Source: Pseudomonadota bacterium | GTDB lineage: Bacteria > Pseudomonadota > Alphaproteobacteria > Rhizobiales > Xanthobacteraceae | Assembly (NCBI GenBank): GCA_023404705.1 | Contig: JAEYAU010000282.1 | Location: 1 to 27,091 of the forward strand | Length of the DNA stretch: 27,091 nucleotides | Direction of reading: 5' to 3' | Part shown: one piece after another, positions 7,722 through 14,814 of the stretch | How positions within the stretch are numbered: the first letter of the stretch is position 1 | Layout: each line of letters starts with the position of its first letter | Notes under the pieces: generated by a model | The model's input: only the letters and a program-made list of their open reading frames with translations | The model's database searches: none | What the model was told of the DNA's origin: nothing | Made by a program: the position numbers and the translations under genes

Positions 7722-7771
7722 TGTGTTCAGGCGACTGAACACAAAATATGAAAAGCCGGCGATTTACGCAA
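7722..7771 (-). promoter_or_regulatory. Candidate rho promoter with palindrome at the transcription start
   Basis: On the minus strand TTGCGT (7771-7766) and TATTTT (7748-7743) are separated by 17 bp, a reasonable sigma-70-type promoter. Its -10 element abuts a perfect 22-bp palindrome TGTGTTCAG-GCGA-CTGAACACA (7722-7743) that would cover the start site. The palindrome could be an operator or a 5'-end hairpin. The 262-bp hemJ-rho gap holds no recognisable gene. Confidence 0.45.
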
Positions 7772-7832
7772 GAGGCATGCCGGATCTAAGGGAAATCACT
7801 GAATAAATCCTCTCCGGCCCGGCTCGAATGCC

Positions 7833-8348
7833 TCAGAACGGCTTCACGATGACCAGGATCACGATGGCGGCCATGAGCACGGCCGGCACCTCGTTGATGG
7901 CCCGGTAGAAGCGCTCGCTCCGGGTATTCCGGTCTGCGGCGAAGTCCCGGACCCAGCGCGTGAAGGCCCCGTGCATCCCGGACAGGATCAGCACCAGCAC
8001 GAACTTCAGCTGCAGCCAGCCGTCCCGGTAATGGCCGCCGTCATAGGCGAGCCAGAGCCCGAGCGCCCAGGTGACCGTCATGGCCGGGTTGATGATCACG
8101 GTGAGGAGCTTGTGCTCCATCACTTTGAAGGTCTCGGACTGCTTCGAGCCGGGTTCCGCTTGGCAATGGTAGACGAACAGCCGCGGCAGGTAGAGCATCC
8201 CGGCCATCCAGGCGATCACCGCCATGACGTGCACCGCCTTGAGCCACAGGTAGAGGCCTGACGGCTTCCAGAGCCAGAGCAGGGCGACCAGCGCGGCCAG
8301 GATCAGCAGGGACACAACTGTCCGCACGACGCGGGTGCGCGTCTCCAT
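7833..8348 (-). CDS. hemJ: Protoporphyrinogen IX oxidase HemJ
   Basis: Membrane haem-synthesis enzyme that oxidises protoporphyrinogen IX to protoporphyrin IX in bacteria lacking HemG/HemY. The product has 171 residues and about four to five hydrophobic segments. It carries the family blocks LKAVHVMAVIAWMAGMLYLP (conserved His40), KVMEHKLL, INPAMTVTWALGLWL, and the WLQLKF segment with conserved Lys115, followed by a GMHGAF histidine. His40 and Lys115 correspond to the functionally important pair in the family. It begins eight bases after the hemE stop, so the two haem genes are almost certainly co-transcribed. Older annotations call this family CopD-like or UPF0093. Confidence 0.92.
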   Translation of the reverse strand: METRTRVVRTVVSLLILAALVALLWLWKPSGLYLWLKAVHVMAVIAWMAGMLYLPRLFVYHCQAEPGSKQSETFKVMEHKLLTVIINPAMTVTWALGLWLAYDGGHYRDGWLQLKFVLVLILSGMHGAFTRWVRDFAADRNTRSERFYRAINEVPAVLMAAIVILVIVKPF

Positions 8349-8356
8349 CGGTTCCC

Positions 8357-9403
8357 TCAGCTCTTGCGCACGCGCGCGAGCATCTGCTCGACATGCGCGA
8401 TCGGCGTCGGCGGCAGGATGCCGTGACCCAGATTGAAGATATGCGGCCGCCCGGCGAAAGCCGTCAGTACGTCGTCGACCGCGGCATCGAGCGCTGCGCC
8501 GCCGGCGAGCAGCACGATCGGATCGAGATTACCTTGCGACGCGACGCTCTCGGGGAGCGCGCGCGCCACGCGCGCCGCGTCGGTCATCCAGTCGAGCCCG
8601 ACGGCGTTCACGCCCACGCCCGCGATGTAACGCTCGACCAGGCTGCCGATGCCGCGCGGAAAGCCGATGATCGGCGCGCCCGGCACCTGCGCACGAACAC
8701 CATCCACAATGCGACGCACGGGCTCGACGCACCAGCGCTCGAATTCGCGCGGGCCGAGCACGCCCGCCCAGGTGTCGAAAATCTGCACCGCATCGACGCC
8801 GGCGCGGAACTGCTCGACCAGATAACTGATCGACGCATCGACCAGCCGATCGATCAGCGCGCCGAAGCGCTCGGGATCCCGATAAGCCATCAGTCGCGCC
8901 GCCACCTGGTCGTCGCCGCCGCGGCCGCCGACCATGTAGGTCGCAACCGTCCAGGGCGCGCCGCAGAAACCCAGCAACGTCACGTTCGCGGGGAGCTCGT
9001 CGCGCACAACCCGGATCGTCTCGTAGACCGGCGCGAGCCGCGCGTGATCGATCTCACCCTTCAGCGTACGCATCGTCTCGCCGTCGATCATCGGCGCGAG
9101 CCGCGGCCCTTCGCCCGCCTCGAACGTCACGTTCTGACCTAGCGCATGCGGCACCACCAGGATGTCCGAGAACAGGATCGCAGCATCGAAGCCGAAGCGA
9201 CGGATCGGCTGCAGCGTGACCTCGGCCGCCAAGTGCGGCGTGAAGCAGAGATCGAGAAAGCCCGGAACCTTTTCGCGGATCGCGCGATATTCCGGGAGAT
9301 AGCGGCCGGCCTGCCGCATCATCCAGATCGGCGGCACGGCTTGAGCCTCACCGTGCAGCACCCGGAGAAGCGGCTTTTCACCCGTTGGCCGGTTCACACC
9401 CAT
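8357..9403 (-). CDS. hemE: Uroporphyrinogen III decarboxylase HemE
   Basis: Cytosolic enzyme converting uroporphyrinogen III to coproporphyrinogen III. The 348-residue product shows the substrate-site motif PPIWMMRQAGRYLPEYR near the N-terminus, FDAAILFSDILVVPHALGQ, GFCGAPWTVATYM, the FDTWAG block and the C-terminal FNLGHGILPPTP. The frame runs open upstream to 9490, but the family N-terminus (TGEKPLLRVL) starts close to the ATG at 9403. That ATG follows AAAGGAA very closely; a GTG two codons downstream (9397) would have better ribosome-binding spacing, so the exact start is uncertain. Its promoter must lie in the adjacent origin region, as in Caulobacter. It heads hemE-hemJ, with rho beyond. 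Confidence 0.96.
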   Translation of the reverse strand: MGVNRPTGEKPLLRVLHGEAQAVPPIWMMRQAGRYLPEYRAIREKVPGFLDLCFTPHLAAEVTLQPIRRFGFDAAILFSDILVVPHALGQNVTFEAGEGPRLAPMIDGETMRTLKGEIDHARLAPVYETIRVVRDELPANVTLLGFCGAPWTVATYMVGGRGGDDQVAARLMAYRDPERFGALIDRLVDASISYLVEQFRAGVDAVQIFDTWAGVLGPREFERWCVEPVRRIVDGVRAQVPGAPIIGFPRGIGSLVERYIAGVGVNAVGLDWMTDAARVARALPESVASQGNLDPIVLLAGGAALDAAVDDVLTAFAGRPHIFNLGHGILPPTPIAHVEQMLARVRKS

Positions 9404-9425
9404 TTCCTTTAATCTATCTAGATAA

Positions 9426-9480
9426 GATTCTTGGTAGTGACTCTTTGACCGTGGGTTGGACTCACGAATCGAAGCGAGTC
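9426..9480. promoter_or_regulatory. Cluster of five GANTC (CcrM) methylation sites in oriC
   Basis: GATTC 9426, GACTC 9439, GACTC 9459, GAATC 9466 and GAGTC 9476 lie within 55 bp. By chance one GANTC is expected roughly every 256 bp. In Caulobacter and relatives, CcrM methylation of GANTC changes through the cell cycle as the fork passes, so sites at the origin become hemimethylated first. They also overlap the likely hemE promoter region. Confidence 0.75.
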
Positions 9481-9581
9481 GGGACCCCACAAGTCGATCA
9501 ACAGGGCTCGGCGTTTTTCACGCAATCCGCCATGCGCCCGTCGGCTCAGCACGTATATGGAATTGCAGGTCTTTCTCCAAG

Positions 9582-9590
9582 TTTTCCACA
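9582..9590 (+). promoter_or_regulatory. DnaA-box-like site TTTTCCACA
   Basis: Eight of nine bases match the consensus TTATCCACA. It is the best single DnaA box in the interval and lies near the middle of the proposed origin. Confidence 0.7.
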
Positions 9591-9664
9591 TGCTCTCCCG
9601 TGATTTCGCGCGAATTCCACTGACCGGCTGAGTCCCGGCTCTGCCACGCTACAGCCGGAGCGAT

Positions 9665-9753
9665 TGTGGACGCCCGGACCGCGCTGGGGAAACGGTGCCG
9701 GCGGCCGGCTTGCACTCGGCCGCGCCGCATGGCCTTCTCCCCACCTGTCCACA
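9665..9753. promoter_or_regulatory. Further DnaA-box-like sites on both strands
   Basis: GCGTCCACA (minus strand, 9665-9673) and CTGTCCACA (plus strand, 9745-9753) keep the TCCACA core of the DnaA box. GTTTCCCCA (minus, 9685-9693) and TTCTCCCCA (plus, 9735-9743) resemble the weaker CCCC-type boxes described at the Caulobacter origin. Individually weak; the clustering next to hemE is what gives them weight. Confidence 0.5.
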
Positions 9754-9762
9754 GGTCTCACG

Positions 9763-10611
9763 ATGGCGCAGCGCGGCGGCAATTACTTCCATCTGCATCT
9801 CGTCTCCGACGCGACCGGCGAGACCTTGATCACGGTCGCGCGCGCGGCCGCCGCGCAATACACGACCGTCACGCCGATCGAGCACGTCTATCCGCTGGTG
9901 CGGACCCAGAAGCAGCTCGATCGGGTGATCGCCGAGATCGAGGCCTCGCCCGGCATCGTGCTCTACACCCTGCTCGACCGCGAGCTGCTCGATCGCCTGG
10001 AGGGAAGCTGCCGCGAGTTCGGCGTGCCCTATCTTTCGATCCTCGGCCCGGTGCTCGGCCTGTTCCAGTCCTATCTCGGCGAATCGTCGACGCGCCGCAT
10101 CGGCGCGCAGCACATGCTCAACGCCGAGTATTTCAAGCGCATCGATGCGCTCAACTACACGATGCTGCATGACGACGGTCAGCATCTCGAAGGTCTCGAG
10201 GACGCCGACGTCGTGCTCACGGGCGTGTCGCGCACCTCGAAGACGCCGACCTCGATCTATCTCGCCAATCGCGGCGTGAAGACCGCGAATGTGCCGCTGG
10301 TGCCGAACATGCCGGTGCCGCTGCAGCTCGAGAGCGTGAAGAAGCCGCTGGTGGTCGGGCTGTTCGCGAGCCCGGAGCGGATCGTGCAGATCCGTCAGAA
10401 CCGGCTGCTCGGCCTGCGCGTCAGCACGGCCGACGATCTTTACGTGGACAAGCAGGCGGTGGCCGAGGAGGTCGCGTTCTCGCGCCGGCTCTGCGCCAAG
10501 CACAACTGGCCCGCCATCGACGTCACGCGCCGCTCGATCGAGGAGACGGCGGCCGCCGTGATGGCGCTGCTGGTCGAGCGCCGCCGCCAGCCGGTCGATT
10601 CCGAATCATGA
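9763..10611 (+). CDS. Pyruvate phosphate dikinase / PEP synthase regulatory protein (DUF299, RP001 homologue)
   Basis: Bifunctional serine/threonine kinase and pyrophosphorylase that inactivates and reactivates pyruvate phosphate dikinase (or PEP synthase) by ADP-dependent phosphorylation of a threonine. The 282-residue product opens with the family block YFHLHLVSDATGET and carries the nucleotide-binding motif GVSRTSKTPTSIYLA (about 154-168). PLVPNMPVPLQLE and the VVGLFASPERIVQIRQNRL block follow. The frame is open upstream to 9664, but homology begins at the ATG at 9763. In this lineage the likely partner is PpdK, which is inference. It is the first rightward gene from the predicted origin. 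It ends in an ATGA overlap with maf, so the two should be translationally coupled. Confidence 0.93.
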   Translation: MAQRGGNYFHLHLVSDATGETLITVARAAAAQYTTVTPIEHVYPLVRTQKQLDRVIAEIEASPGIVLYTLLDRELLDRLEGSCREFGVPYLSILGPVLGLFQSYLGESSTRRIGAQHMLNAEYFKRIDALNYTMLHDDGQHLEGLEDADVVLTGVSRTSKTPTSIYLANRGVKTANVPLVPNMPVPLQLESVKKPLVVGLFASPERIVQIRQNRLLGLRVSTADDLYVDKQAVAEEVAFSRRLCAKHNWPAIDVTRRSIEETAAAVMALLVERRRQPVDSES

Positions 10612-11213
10612 GCCTGTGGTCGGGACCCGCCCTGGTGCTGGCCTCCAAGAGCCAGGTGCGCCGCTCCGTCCTGGAGGCCGCCGGGATTCCGGTGGAGATC
10701 CGCCCCGCCGATATCGACGAGCGCGGGATCGAGGACGCTGCCGGCCTCGCGGGGCCGGGCGATGTTGCGCAGCATTTGGCAGTCGCGAAGGCCGAGGCCG
10801 TGGCGGCCGCGCTGCCGGACCGCCTCGTGCTTGGCGCCGACCAGACGCTCTCGCTCGACGGCCGCCGCTTCTCCAAGCCCGCCGACTTGGCGGCGGCCCG
10901 CGCCCAGCTCACGGCGCTGCGCGGCCGCACCCATGAGCTCCATTCCGGCATCGCGCTCGTGCAGGGCCGCGCAGTCCTCTATCGTCACGTGGCCGTCGCG
11001 CGGCTCACCATGCGTGACTTTTCCGATGATTTTCTCGATGCTTATCTGATCGAGGCAGGCGCCGCGGTGAGCCAGAGCGTAGGCGGCTATCAGTTGGAAA
11101 GAATCGGCATTCAGCTTTTCGAGGAGGTCGCAGGCGACCATTTCACGATCCTCGGTCTGCCTCTTTTGCCGCTGCTCGCCCATTTGCGCCAGATTGGACG
11201 CCTCGCGGCATGA
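10608..11213 (+). CDS. maf: Maf family nucleoside triphosphate pyrophosphatase
   Basis: House-cleaning pyrophosphatase that hydrolyses non-canonical or modified nucleoside triphosphates; some members act on dTTP/UTP or m7GTP. The 201-residue product shows the N-terminal substrate motif LASKSQVRRSVLEAAGI (11-27), the metal-binding GADQ (76-79), a KP motif (90-91), VGGYQLERIGIQLFEEVAGD (158-177) and the C-terminal ILGLPLLPLL. The usual R-x-x-x-x-K/R substrate residues are present, but exact substrate preference cannot be told by eye. It overlaps both neighbours by ATGA (ppsR-like gene upstream, aroE downstream), so the run is transcriptionally and translationally linked. Confidence 0.93.
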   Translation: MSLWSGPALVLASKSQVRRSVLEAAGIPVEIRPADIDERGIEDAAGLAGPGDVAQHLAVAKAEAVAAALPDRLVLGADQTLSLDGRRFSKPADLAAARAQLTALRGRTHELHSGIALVQGRAVLYRHVAVARLTMRDFSDDFLDAYLIEAGAAVSQSVGGYQLERIGIQLFEEVAGDHFTILGLPLLPLLAHLRQIGRLAA

Positions 11214-12058
11214 GCACTCGTCCCCGCGCGTGCGTCATGGGCCACCCGGTGGCGCATTCCCGCTCGCCCATGCTACATGGCCACTGGCTGAAAACCCTGG
11301 GAATCGACGGCGAATACGGCCGTGAGGACATTTCGCCCGCCGCTTTTCCGGATTTTTTGCGCAATATTGCGCAGCATGACTACGTCGGCGGCAATATCAC
11401 GGTGCCGCACAAGGAAGCCGCGTTCCGCACCGTCGATCGCCGCGATGCGGCCGCCGAGGCGGTCGGCGCCGTCAACACGGTCTGGTTCGAGGGCGGCCGA
11501 ATGGTCGGCAGCAACACCGACAGCCTCGGCTTCATGGCACACCTCGACGACTGCGCGCCCGACTGGGAGACTCACGACGCCCCCGTGATCGTGCTCGGCG
11601 CCGGCGGCTCGGCCCGCGCCATCGTGCACGCCCTGCTCGAGCGCAAGCGCGATGTTGCGGTGGTCAACCGCACGCGAGACCGCGCCGAGGAGATCGCGCA
11701 GCATTACGGCAAGGCCGTCTCGGCCCACGGCTTCGACCAGCTCCCCCATCTGCTCCGCCGCGCCGCATTACTGGTCAACACCACGATGCTCGGCATGGCG
11801 GGCCAGCCGCCGCTAGACATCGACCTCGCAGGCCTCGATCGCCGCGCGGTCGTCTACGACATCGTCTATGTTCCGCTGGAGACGCCGCTGCTCGCGGCCG
11901 CCAGGGCGCGCGGCCATCGCGTGGCGGACGGTCTCGGCATGCTGCTGCACCAGGCGGTGCCGGGTTTTGCGCGCTGGTTCGGCGTCACGCCGAAGGTGAC
12001 GCCGGAGCTGCGCGCACTGCTGGAAGCCGACATCCGCGCCAAGACCGGAGCGCATTGA
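11210..12058 (+). CDS. aroE: Shikimate dehydrogenase AroE
   Basis: NADP-dependent reduction of 3-dehydroshikimate to shikimate in the aromatic amino-acid pathway. The 282-residue product shows the substrate-binding SRSP (17-20), NITVPHK with catalytic Lys68, NTD with catalytic Asp104, the nucleotide-binding loop LGAGGSARA (129-137) and the NRT motif (153-155) used by NADP-preferring enzymes. NTTMLGM, YDIVYVPLETPLL and DGLGMLLHQAVPGFARWFG complete the family pattern. The start ATG overlaps the maf stop (ATGA), and the stop TGA overlaps the coaE ATG by one base. Confidence 0.97.
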   Translation: MSTRPRACVMGHPVAHSRSPMLHGHWLKTLGIDGEYGREDISPAAFPDFLRNIAQHDYVGGNITVPHKEAAFRTVDRRDAAAEAVGAVNTVWFEGGRMVGSNTDSLGFMAHLDDCAPDWETHDAPVIVLGAGGSARAIVHALLERKRDVAVVNRTRDRAEEIAQHYGKAVSAHGFDQLPHLLRRAALLVNTTMLGMAGQPPLDIDLAGLDRRAVVYDIVYVPLETPLLAAARARGHRVADGLGMLLHQAVPGFARWFGVTPKVTPELRALLEADIRAKTGAH

Positions 12059-12681
12059 TGCTGATCCTCGGCCTCACGGGCTCGATCGGCATGGGCAAGT
12101 CGACCACGGCGCGCTTTTTTGCCGAGGCCGGCGTGCCGGTGCACGACGCGGATGCGGCCGTGCATGCGCTCTACGAGAAAGAGGCCGTCGCGCCGATCGA
12201 AGCTGCGTTCCCGGGCGCGACGCAGGACGGCCGCGTCGACCGCACGCGGCTTTCGAGCCAAGTCGTCGGCAATACGGAGGCGATCAAGCGCCTCGAGGCG
12301 ATCGTGCATCCGCTGGTGCGCCAGTCCGAGAAGCAGTTCCTCGCCAACGCAGCGGCACGCGGGGCGCGCGTCGTTGTGCTCGATATTCCCCTGCTGTTCG
12401 AGACCGGCGGCGAGACGCGCGTCGATGCCGTGGTCGTCGTCTCGGCGCCGGCCGACGTTCAGCGTGCGCGCGTGCTGTCACGTCCTGGCATGACGGAGGA
12501 TAAGCTTGCGGGACTGCTCGCGCGGCAGGTGCCCGATGCCGAAAAGCGCGCCCGCGCGCATTTCGTGGTGGATAGCTCGCGGAGCTTCGATTCCGCGCGC
12601 GCCCAGATCCATGGCATTCTGCGCGCGGTCGCCGGCATGCCGGGTCGGGTTTTTACCCAAGGCGGGCAGCCATCGAGTTGA
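12058..12681 (+). CDS. coaE: Dephospho-CoA kinase CoaE
   Basis: Last step of coenzyme A synthesis: ATP-dependent phosphorylation of the 3'-hydroxyl of dephospho-CoA. The 207-residue product begins directly with the P-loop region LGLTGSIGMGKSTTARFF, followed by the HDAD motif, the DRTRLSSQV block, LDIPLLFETGG (Walker-B-like region) and the lid segment SRPGMTEDKLAGLLARQ. A TTG one codon upstream could serve as a start, but the ATG at 12058 gives the family N-terminus and overlaps the aroE stop as TGATG. It is the fourth gene in the coupled run that starts at the origin. The second CoA kinase, coaA, lies at the far end of the window. Confidence 0.96.
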   Translation: MLILGLTGSIGMGKSTTARFFAEAGVPVHDADAAVHALYEKEAVAPIEAAFPGATQDGRVDRTRLSSQVVGNTEAIKRLEAIVHPLVRQSEKQFLANAAARGARVVVLDIPLLFETGGETRVDAVVVVSAPADVQRARVLSRPGMTEDKLAGLLARQVPDAEKRARAHFVVDSSRSFDSARAQIHGILRAVAGMPGRVFTQGGQPSS

Positions 12682-12726
12682 GCGTCATGTCGCGCTAGTA
12701 TCGCGGCGATTCGCTCCGGAGCCGTG

Positions 12727-13449
12727 ATGCGCGAGATCGTCCTCGACACCGAGACCACGGGCCTCGATCCCTATCAGGGGGATCGGGTGGTCGAGATCGG
12801 CTGTGTCGAGCTGTTCAAGGGCTTCCCGACCGGCAACACCTTTCACGTCTATATCAATCCCGAGCGCGACATGCCGGCCGCGGCCTTTGCGGTGCACGGC
12901 CTGTCCACCGAGTTCCTGCGCGACAAGCCCTGCTTCACCGAAGTTGCCGACGACTTCGTCAGCTTCATCGGCGACGCGCCGCTGGTGATCCACAACGCGG
13001 CCTTCGACATCGGCTTCCTCAATGCCGAGCTCGAGCGGTGTAAGAAGCCGATTATCGATCGTGCCCGCCTCGTCGACACGCTGCTGCTCGCGCGGCGCAG
13101 ACATCCGGCCGGACCCAATCGTCTCGACGATCTCTGCGCGCGCTACGGCATCGACAATTCGCGTCGCACCAAGCATGGCGCGCTGCTCGACGCTGAGATC
13201 CTCGCCGAAGTCTATGTCGAGCTGATCGGCGCACGTCAGGCTGCGCTCAGCCTCGTCGAGGAGCGCGCCATCTCGGTCGAGGCCGGCGCCACCACGGTGG
13301 TGCGCGTGCGCACCGTCGCACTCGTGCCGCGTCTCACCGACGCCGAGCGCGAAGCGCACCAGGCTTTCGTCGCCACGCTCGGCGACAATGCGCTGTGGAA
13401 GAATTATTTGCCGGCTGAGCCCGCCGCCGCTCAGGCGAGCGGGGCGTAG
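12727..13449 (+). CDS. dnaQ: DNA polymerase III epsilon subunit (proofreading exonuclease) DnaQ
   Basis: 3'-5' exonuclease of the replicative polymerase. The 240-residue product has the DEDDh motifs in order: Exo I LDTETTGLDP (Asp7, Glu9), Exo II HNAAFDIGFLNAEL (Asp94) and Exo III HGALLDAEILAEVYVEL (His150, Asp155). The C-terminal region after about residue 185 would carry the polymerase alpha-binding segment. A GTG directly before the ATG could be used, but ATG at 12727 gives the usual MREIVLDTETTG start and has a GGAG six bases upstream. A 45-bp gap separates it from coaE. A repeat element follows and probably ends transcription before convergent secB. Confidence 0.96.
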   Translation: MREIVLDTETTGLDPYQGDRVVEIGCVELFKGFPTGNTFHVYINPERDMPAAAFAVHGLSTEFLRDKPCFTEVADDFVSFIGDAPLVIHNAAFDIGFLNAELERCKKPIIDRARLVDTLLLARRRHPAGPNRLDDLCARYGIDNSRRTKHGALLDAEILAEVYVELIGARQAALSLVEERAISVEAGATTVVRVRTVALVPRLTDAEREAHQAFVATLGDNALWKNYLPAEPAAAQASGA

Positions 13450-13474
13450 AAACTTCTCGATAGCTCGACTCAAA

Positions 13475-13560
13475 CTCCGTTCGTGCCCGCGAAAGCGGGC
13501 ATCCAGGGCCGCACACTCATGCGAGCCATTCTGGGTCCCCGCTTCCGCGGGGACGAACGG
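13475..13560. repeat. Palindromic repeat element C, copy 1 (dnaQ-secB)
   Basis: The element folds as a three-part cruciform. Outer arms are CCGTTCGT (13477-13484) and ACGAACGG (13553-13560). Hairpin 1 is GCCCGC-GAAA-GCGGGC (13485-13500), hairpin 2 is CCCCGC-TTCC-GCGGGG (13537-13552), with ATCCAG and CTGGGT beside them. A second copy lies at 17667-17755. It fills the gap between convergent dnaQ and secB, where it could act as a bidirectional terminator. Confidence 0.85.
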
Positions 13561-13578
13561 ATGTGAAGCTGGTGTGGC

Positions 13579-14064
13579 TCAGCTCGCGGCCGGGGCCTGC
13601 GGCTGCTTCGCCTGCAGCTCGCCGACCTTCTGGCGATAGAGCGAGACGAAATCCACCGGATCGATCAGCAGCGGCGGGAAGCCGCCATTGCGCACCGCGG
13701 TCGCGATGATCTCGCGCGCGAACGGGAACAGCAGCCGCGGGCACTCGATCATGATCAGCGGATGAATGTTCTCCTGCGCGACGTTCTGGATGCGGAACAC
13801 GCCCGCGAACAGGAGGTCGAAGCTGAACAGCACCGTGCCCTGGCTGTCCGCCTTGCCTTCCAGCTTCAGCTCCACCTCGAAATCGGTGTCGCTCAGCGGC
13901 TTGGCATTGACGTTGATCTGGATGTTGATGGCCGGGGCCTGCTGCTGCGGCTGCAGCGAGCGCGGCGCATTCGGGTTCTCGAACGACAGGTCCTTGATGT
14001 ACTGGGCGAGGACATTGAGCTGCGGGGGCTTGTCCTGGCCGGTTCCGCCATTGGTCGTCGTCAT
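13579..14064 (-). CDS. secB: Protein-export chaperone SecB
   Basis: Tetrameric cytosolic chaperone that keeps preproteins unfolded and delivers them to SecA. The 161-residue product has the family core: an N-terminal segment ending in YIKDLSFENPNAP (22-34), the beta-strands INIQINVNAKPLSDTDFEVE, the acidic SecA-interacting surface, FDLLFAGVFRIQNV, and ENIHPLIMIECPRLLFPFAREII followed by GGFPPLLIDPVDFVSLY. The Gln/Pro-rich N-terminal linker and Ala/Pro tail are normal for alphaproteobacterial SecB. It sits between dnaQ and fxsA, a conserved order near alphaproteobacterial origins. It is convergent with dnaQ and ends next to repeat C. Confidence 0.96.
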   Translation of the reverse strand: MTTTNGGTGQDKPPQLNVLAQYIKDLSFENPNAPRSLQPQQQAPAINIQINVNAKPLSDTDFEVELKLEGKADSQGTVLFSFDLLFAGVFRIQNVAQENIHPLIMIECPRLLFPFAREIIATAVRNGGFPPLLIDPVDFVSLYRQKVGELQAKQPQAPAAS

Positions 14065-14106
14065 GAGAAGTCACCTTGTCTGCGCAAAGAGGCTGGGTCG
14101 GCGGTG

Positions 14107-14135
14107 TGGCTAACACAGGGGCATCGGGGCGACAA
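14107..14135 (-). promoter_or_regulatory. Weak candidate secB promoter
   Basis: On the minus strand TTGTCG (14135-14130) and TAGCCA (14112-14107) lie 17 bp apart, about 45 bp upstream of the secB start. The -10 match is poor and the assignment is tentative. Confidence 0.25.
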
Positions 14136-14149
14136 GGACGGCCCGGATT

Positions 14150-14617
14150 TTAAGGTTTCCGCGCATCCTGGGGTTGGTGGCGCAGCCGCTCCTCGGGCAT
14201 CCGCTGCCACTCCTCGGGGGTGAGGTCGACGACCCCGGGCGGACCAGGCGGGCGCCGGTTGTCCGCGCGACTGAACGTCGCATGAATCCACGTCCGCAGC
14301 CCCGGAATCAGCAGCAGAGCGCCGATCAGATCGGTCAGAAAGCCGGGCAGAACCAGCAGGATTCCGCCCAGAAGCATCAGCATGCCGGGGCCCGTGAGCG
14401 TCACCTGGGTCACGGTGGTGTCCGAGAAGGCGGTGCGCAGCCGCTCCCTTTCGCTGCGGCCCGCATGGCGCACCGCCGCGAGGCCGAGGAGCGTGGTCGC
14501 GATGGCGAGCGCCAGCGCGGGCAGGAAGCCGAGCCACAGCACGACCCACACGAACACCGCAATCTCGAGCAAAGGCAGCAGCGCCAGCCCGAAAATCGCC
14601 CATTTCAGCAAAGACAT
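14150..14617 (-). CDS. fxsA: FxsA family membrane protein
   Basis: Small inner-membrane protein of the FxsA (SxzZ) family; in E. coli its overproduction relieves exclusion of phage T7 by F plasmids, but its normal role is unclear. The 155-residue product has hydrophobic segments at about 4-25 and 28-47, then the conserved central stretch GPGMLMLLGGILLVLPGFLTDLIGALLLIPGLR, and a polar Pro/Arg-rich C-terminal tail. The frame is open up to 14698, but the ATG at 14617 gives the family N-terminus (SLLKWAIFGLALLPLLE) and has GGAGG upstream. It lies between secB (same strand) and the divergent Tim44-domain gene, as in other alphaproteobacteria. Confidence 0.9.
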   Translation of the reverse strand: MSLLKWAIFGLALLPLLEIAVFVWVVLWLGFLPALALAIATTLLGLAAVRHAGRSERERLRTAFSDTTVTQVTLTGPGMLMLLGGILLVLPGFLTDLIGALLLIPGLRTWIHATFSRADNRRPPGPPGVVDLTPEEWQRMPEERLRHQPQDARKP

Positions 14618-14641
14618 CTGCGCTTTCCTCCGGCGCGCAGG

Positions 14642-14670
14642 TTGGCGCGCGCCCGCGGATCGTCTAAAAT
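14642..14670 (+). promoter_or_regulatory. Candidate promoter for the Tim44-domain gene
   Basis: TTGGCG (14642-14647) and TAAAAT (14665-14670) are exactly 17 bp apart, giving a good sigma-70-type match with about 138 nt of leader before the ATG at 14815. Confidence 0.45.
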
Positions 14671-14728
14671 TCCTCGAAGCACCCGGGGCTGTCCCCACGG
14701 CCGCACTAGAGAAACCCCGTCGCGTGCT

Positions 14729-14757
14729 TACATAGTGGTGTCAGCGACAGCGCCCAA
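14729..14757 (-). promoter_or_regulatory. Candidate promoter for fxsA
   Basis: On the minus strand TTGGGC (14757-14752) and TATGTA (14734-14729) are 17 bp apart, about 110 nt upstream of the fxsA start. It faces the Tim44 promoter, so the two transcripts would overlap by roughly 45 nt. Confidence 0.45.
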
Positions 14758-14814
14758 TGCCGCAATGCGACGCGCGGGATCGGACGCCGGCCCGTCCCAC
14801 GACCGCCAGAGAGC

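Larger units (their letters stand above)
9404..9762. other. oriC: Probable chromosomal replication origin (oriC)
   Basis: This 359-bp gene-free interval lies between divergent hemE and the DUF299/RP001 homologue, the conserved location of alphaproteobacterial origins (Caulobacter Cori; the same gene pair was proposed for Rickettsia). The hemE-proximal edge is AT-rich for this genome. Visible elements are five GANTC sites (9426-9480) plus one at 9630, an imperfect palindrome AATCTATCTAGATAAGATT (9411-9429), and DnaA-box-like sites TTTTCCACA (9582-9590), GCGTCCACA on the minus strand (9665-9673) and CTGTCCACA (9745-9753). Two CCCC variants resembling Caulobacter W-boxes lie at 9685-9693 (minus) and 9735-9743. 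TTAA at 9408-9412 could be a CtrA half site, but no full TTAA-N7-TTAA was found. Most flanking genes run away from it. Confidence 0.85.

Noticed and set aside
9404..9490. 29-residue N-terminal extension of HemE
   Set aside because: It lies in the GANTC-rich origin DNA, is not part of the HemE family, and a start at about 9403 fits better.
9763..12681. dnaA expected near the origin
   Set aside because: None of the genes on either side shows DnaA motifs; in this lineage dnaA can lie some distance from oriC.
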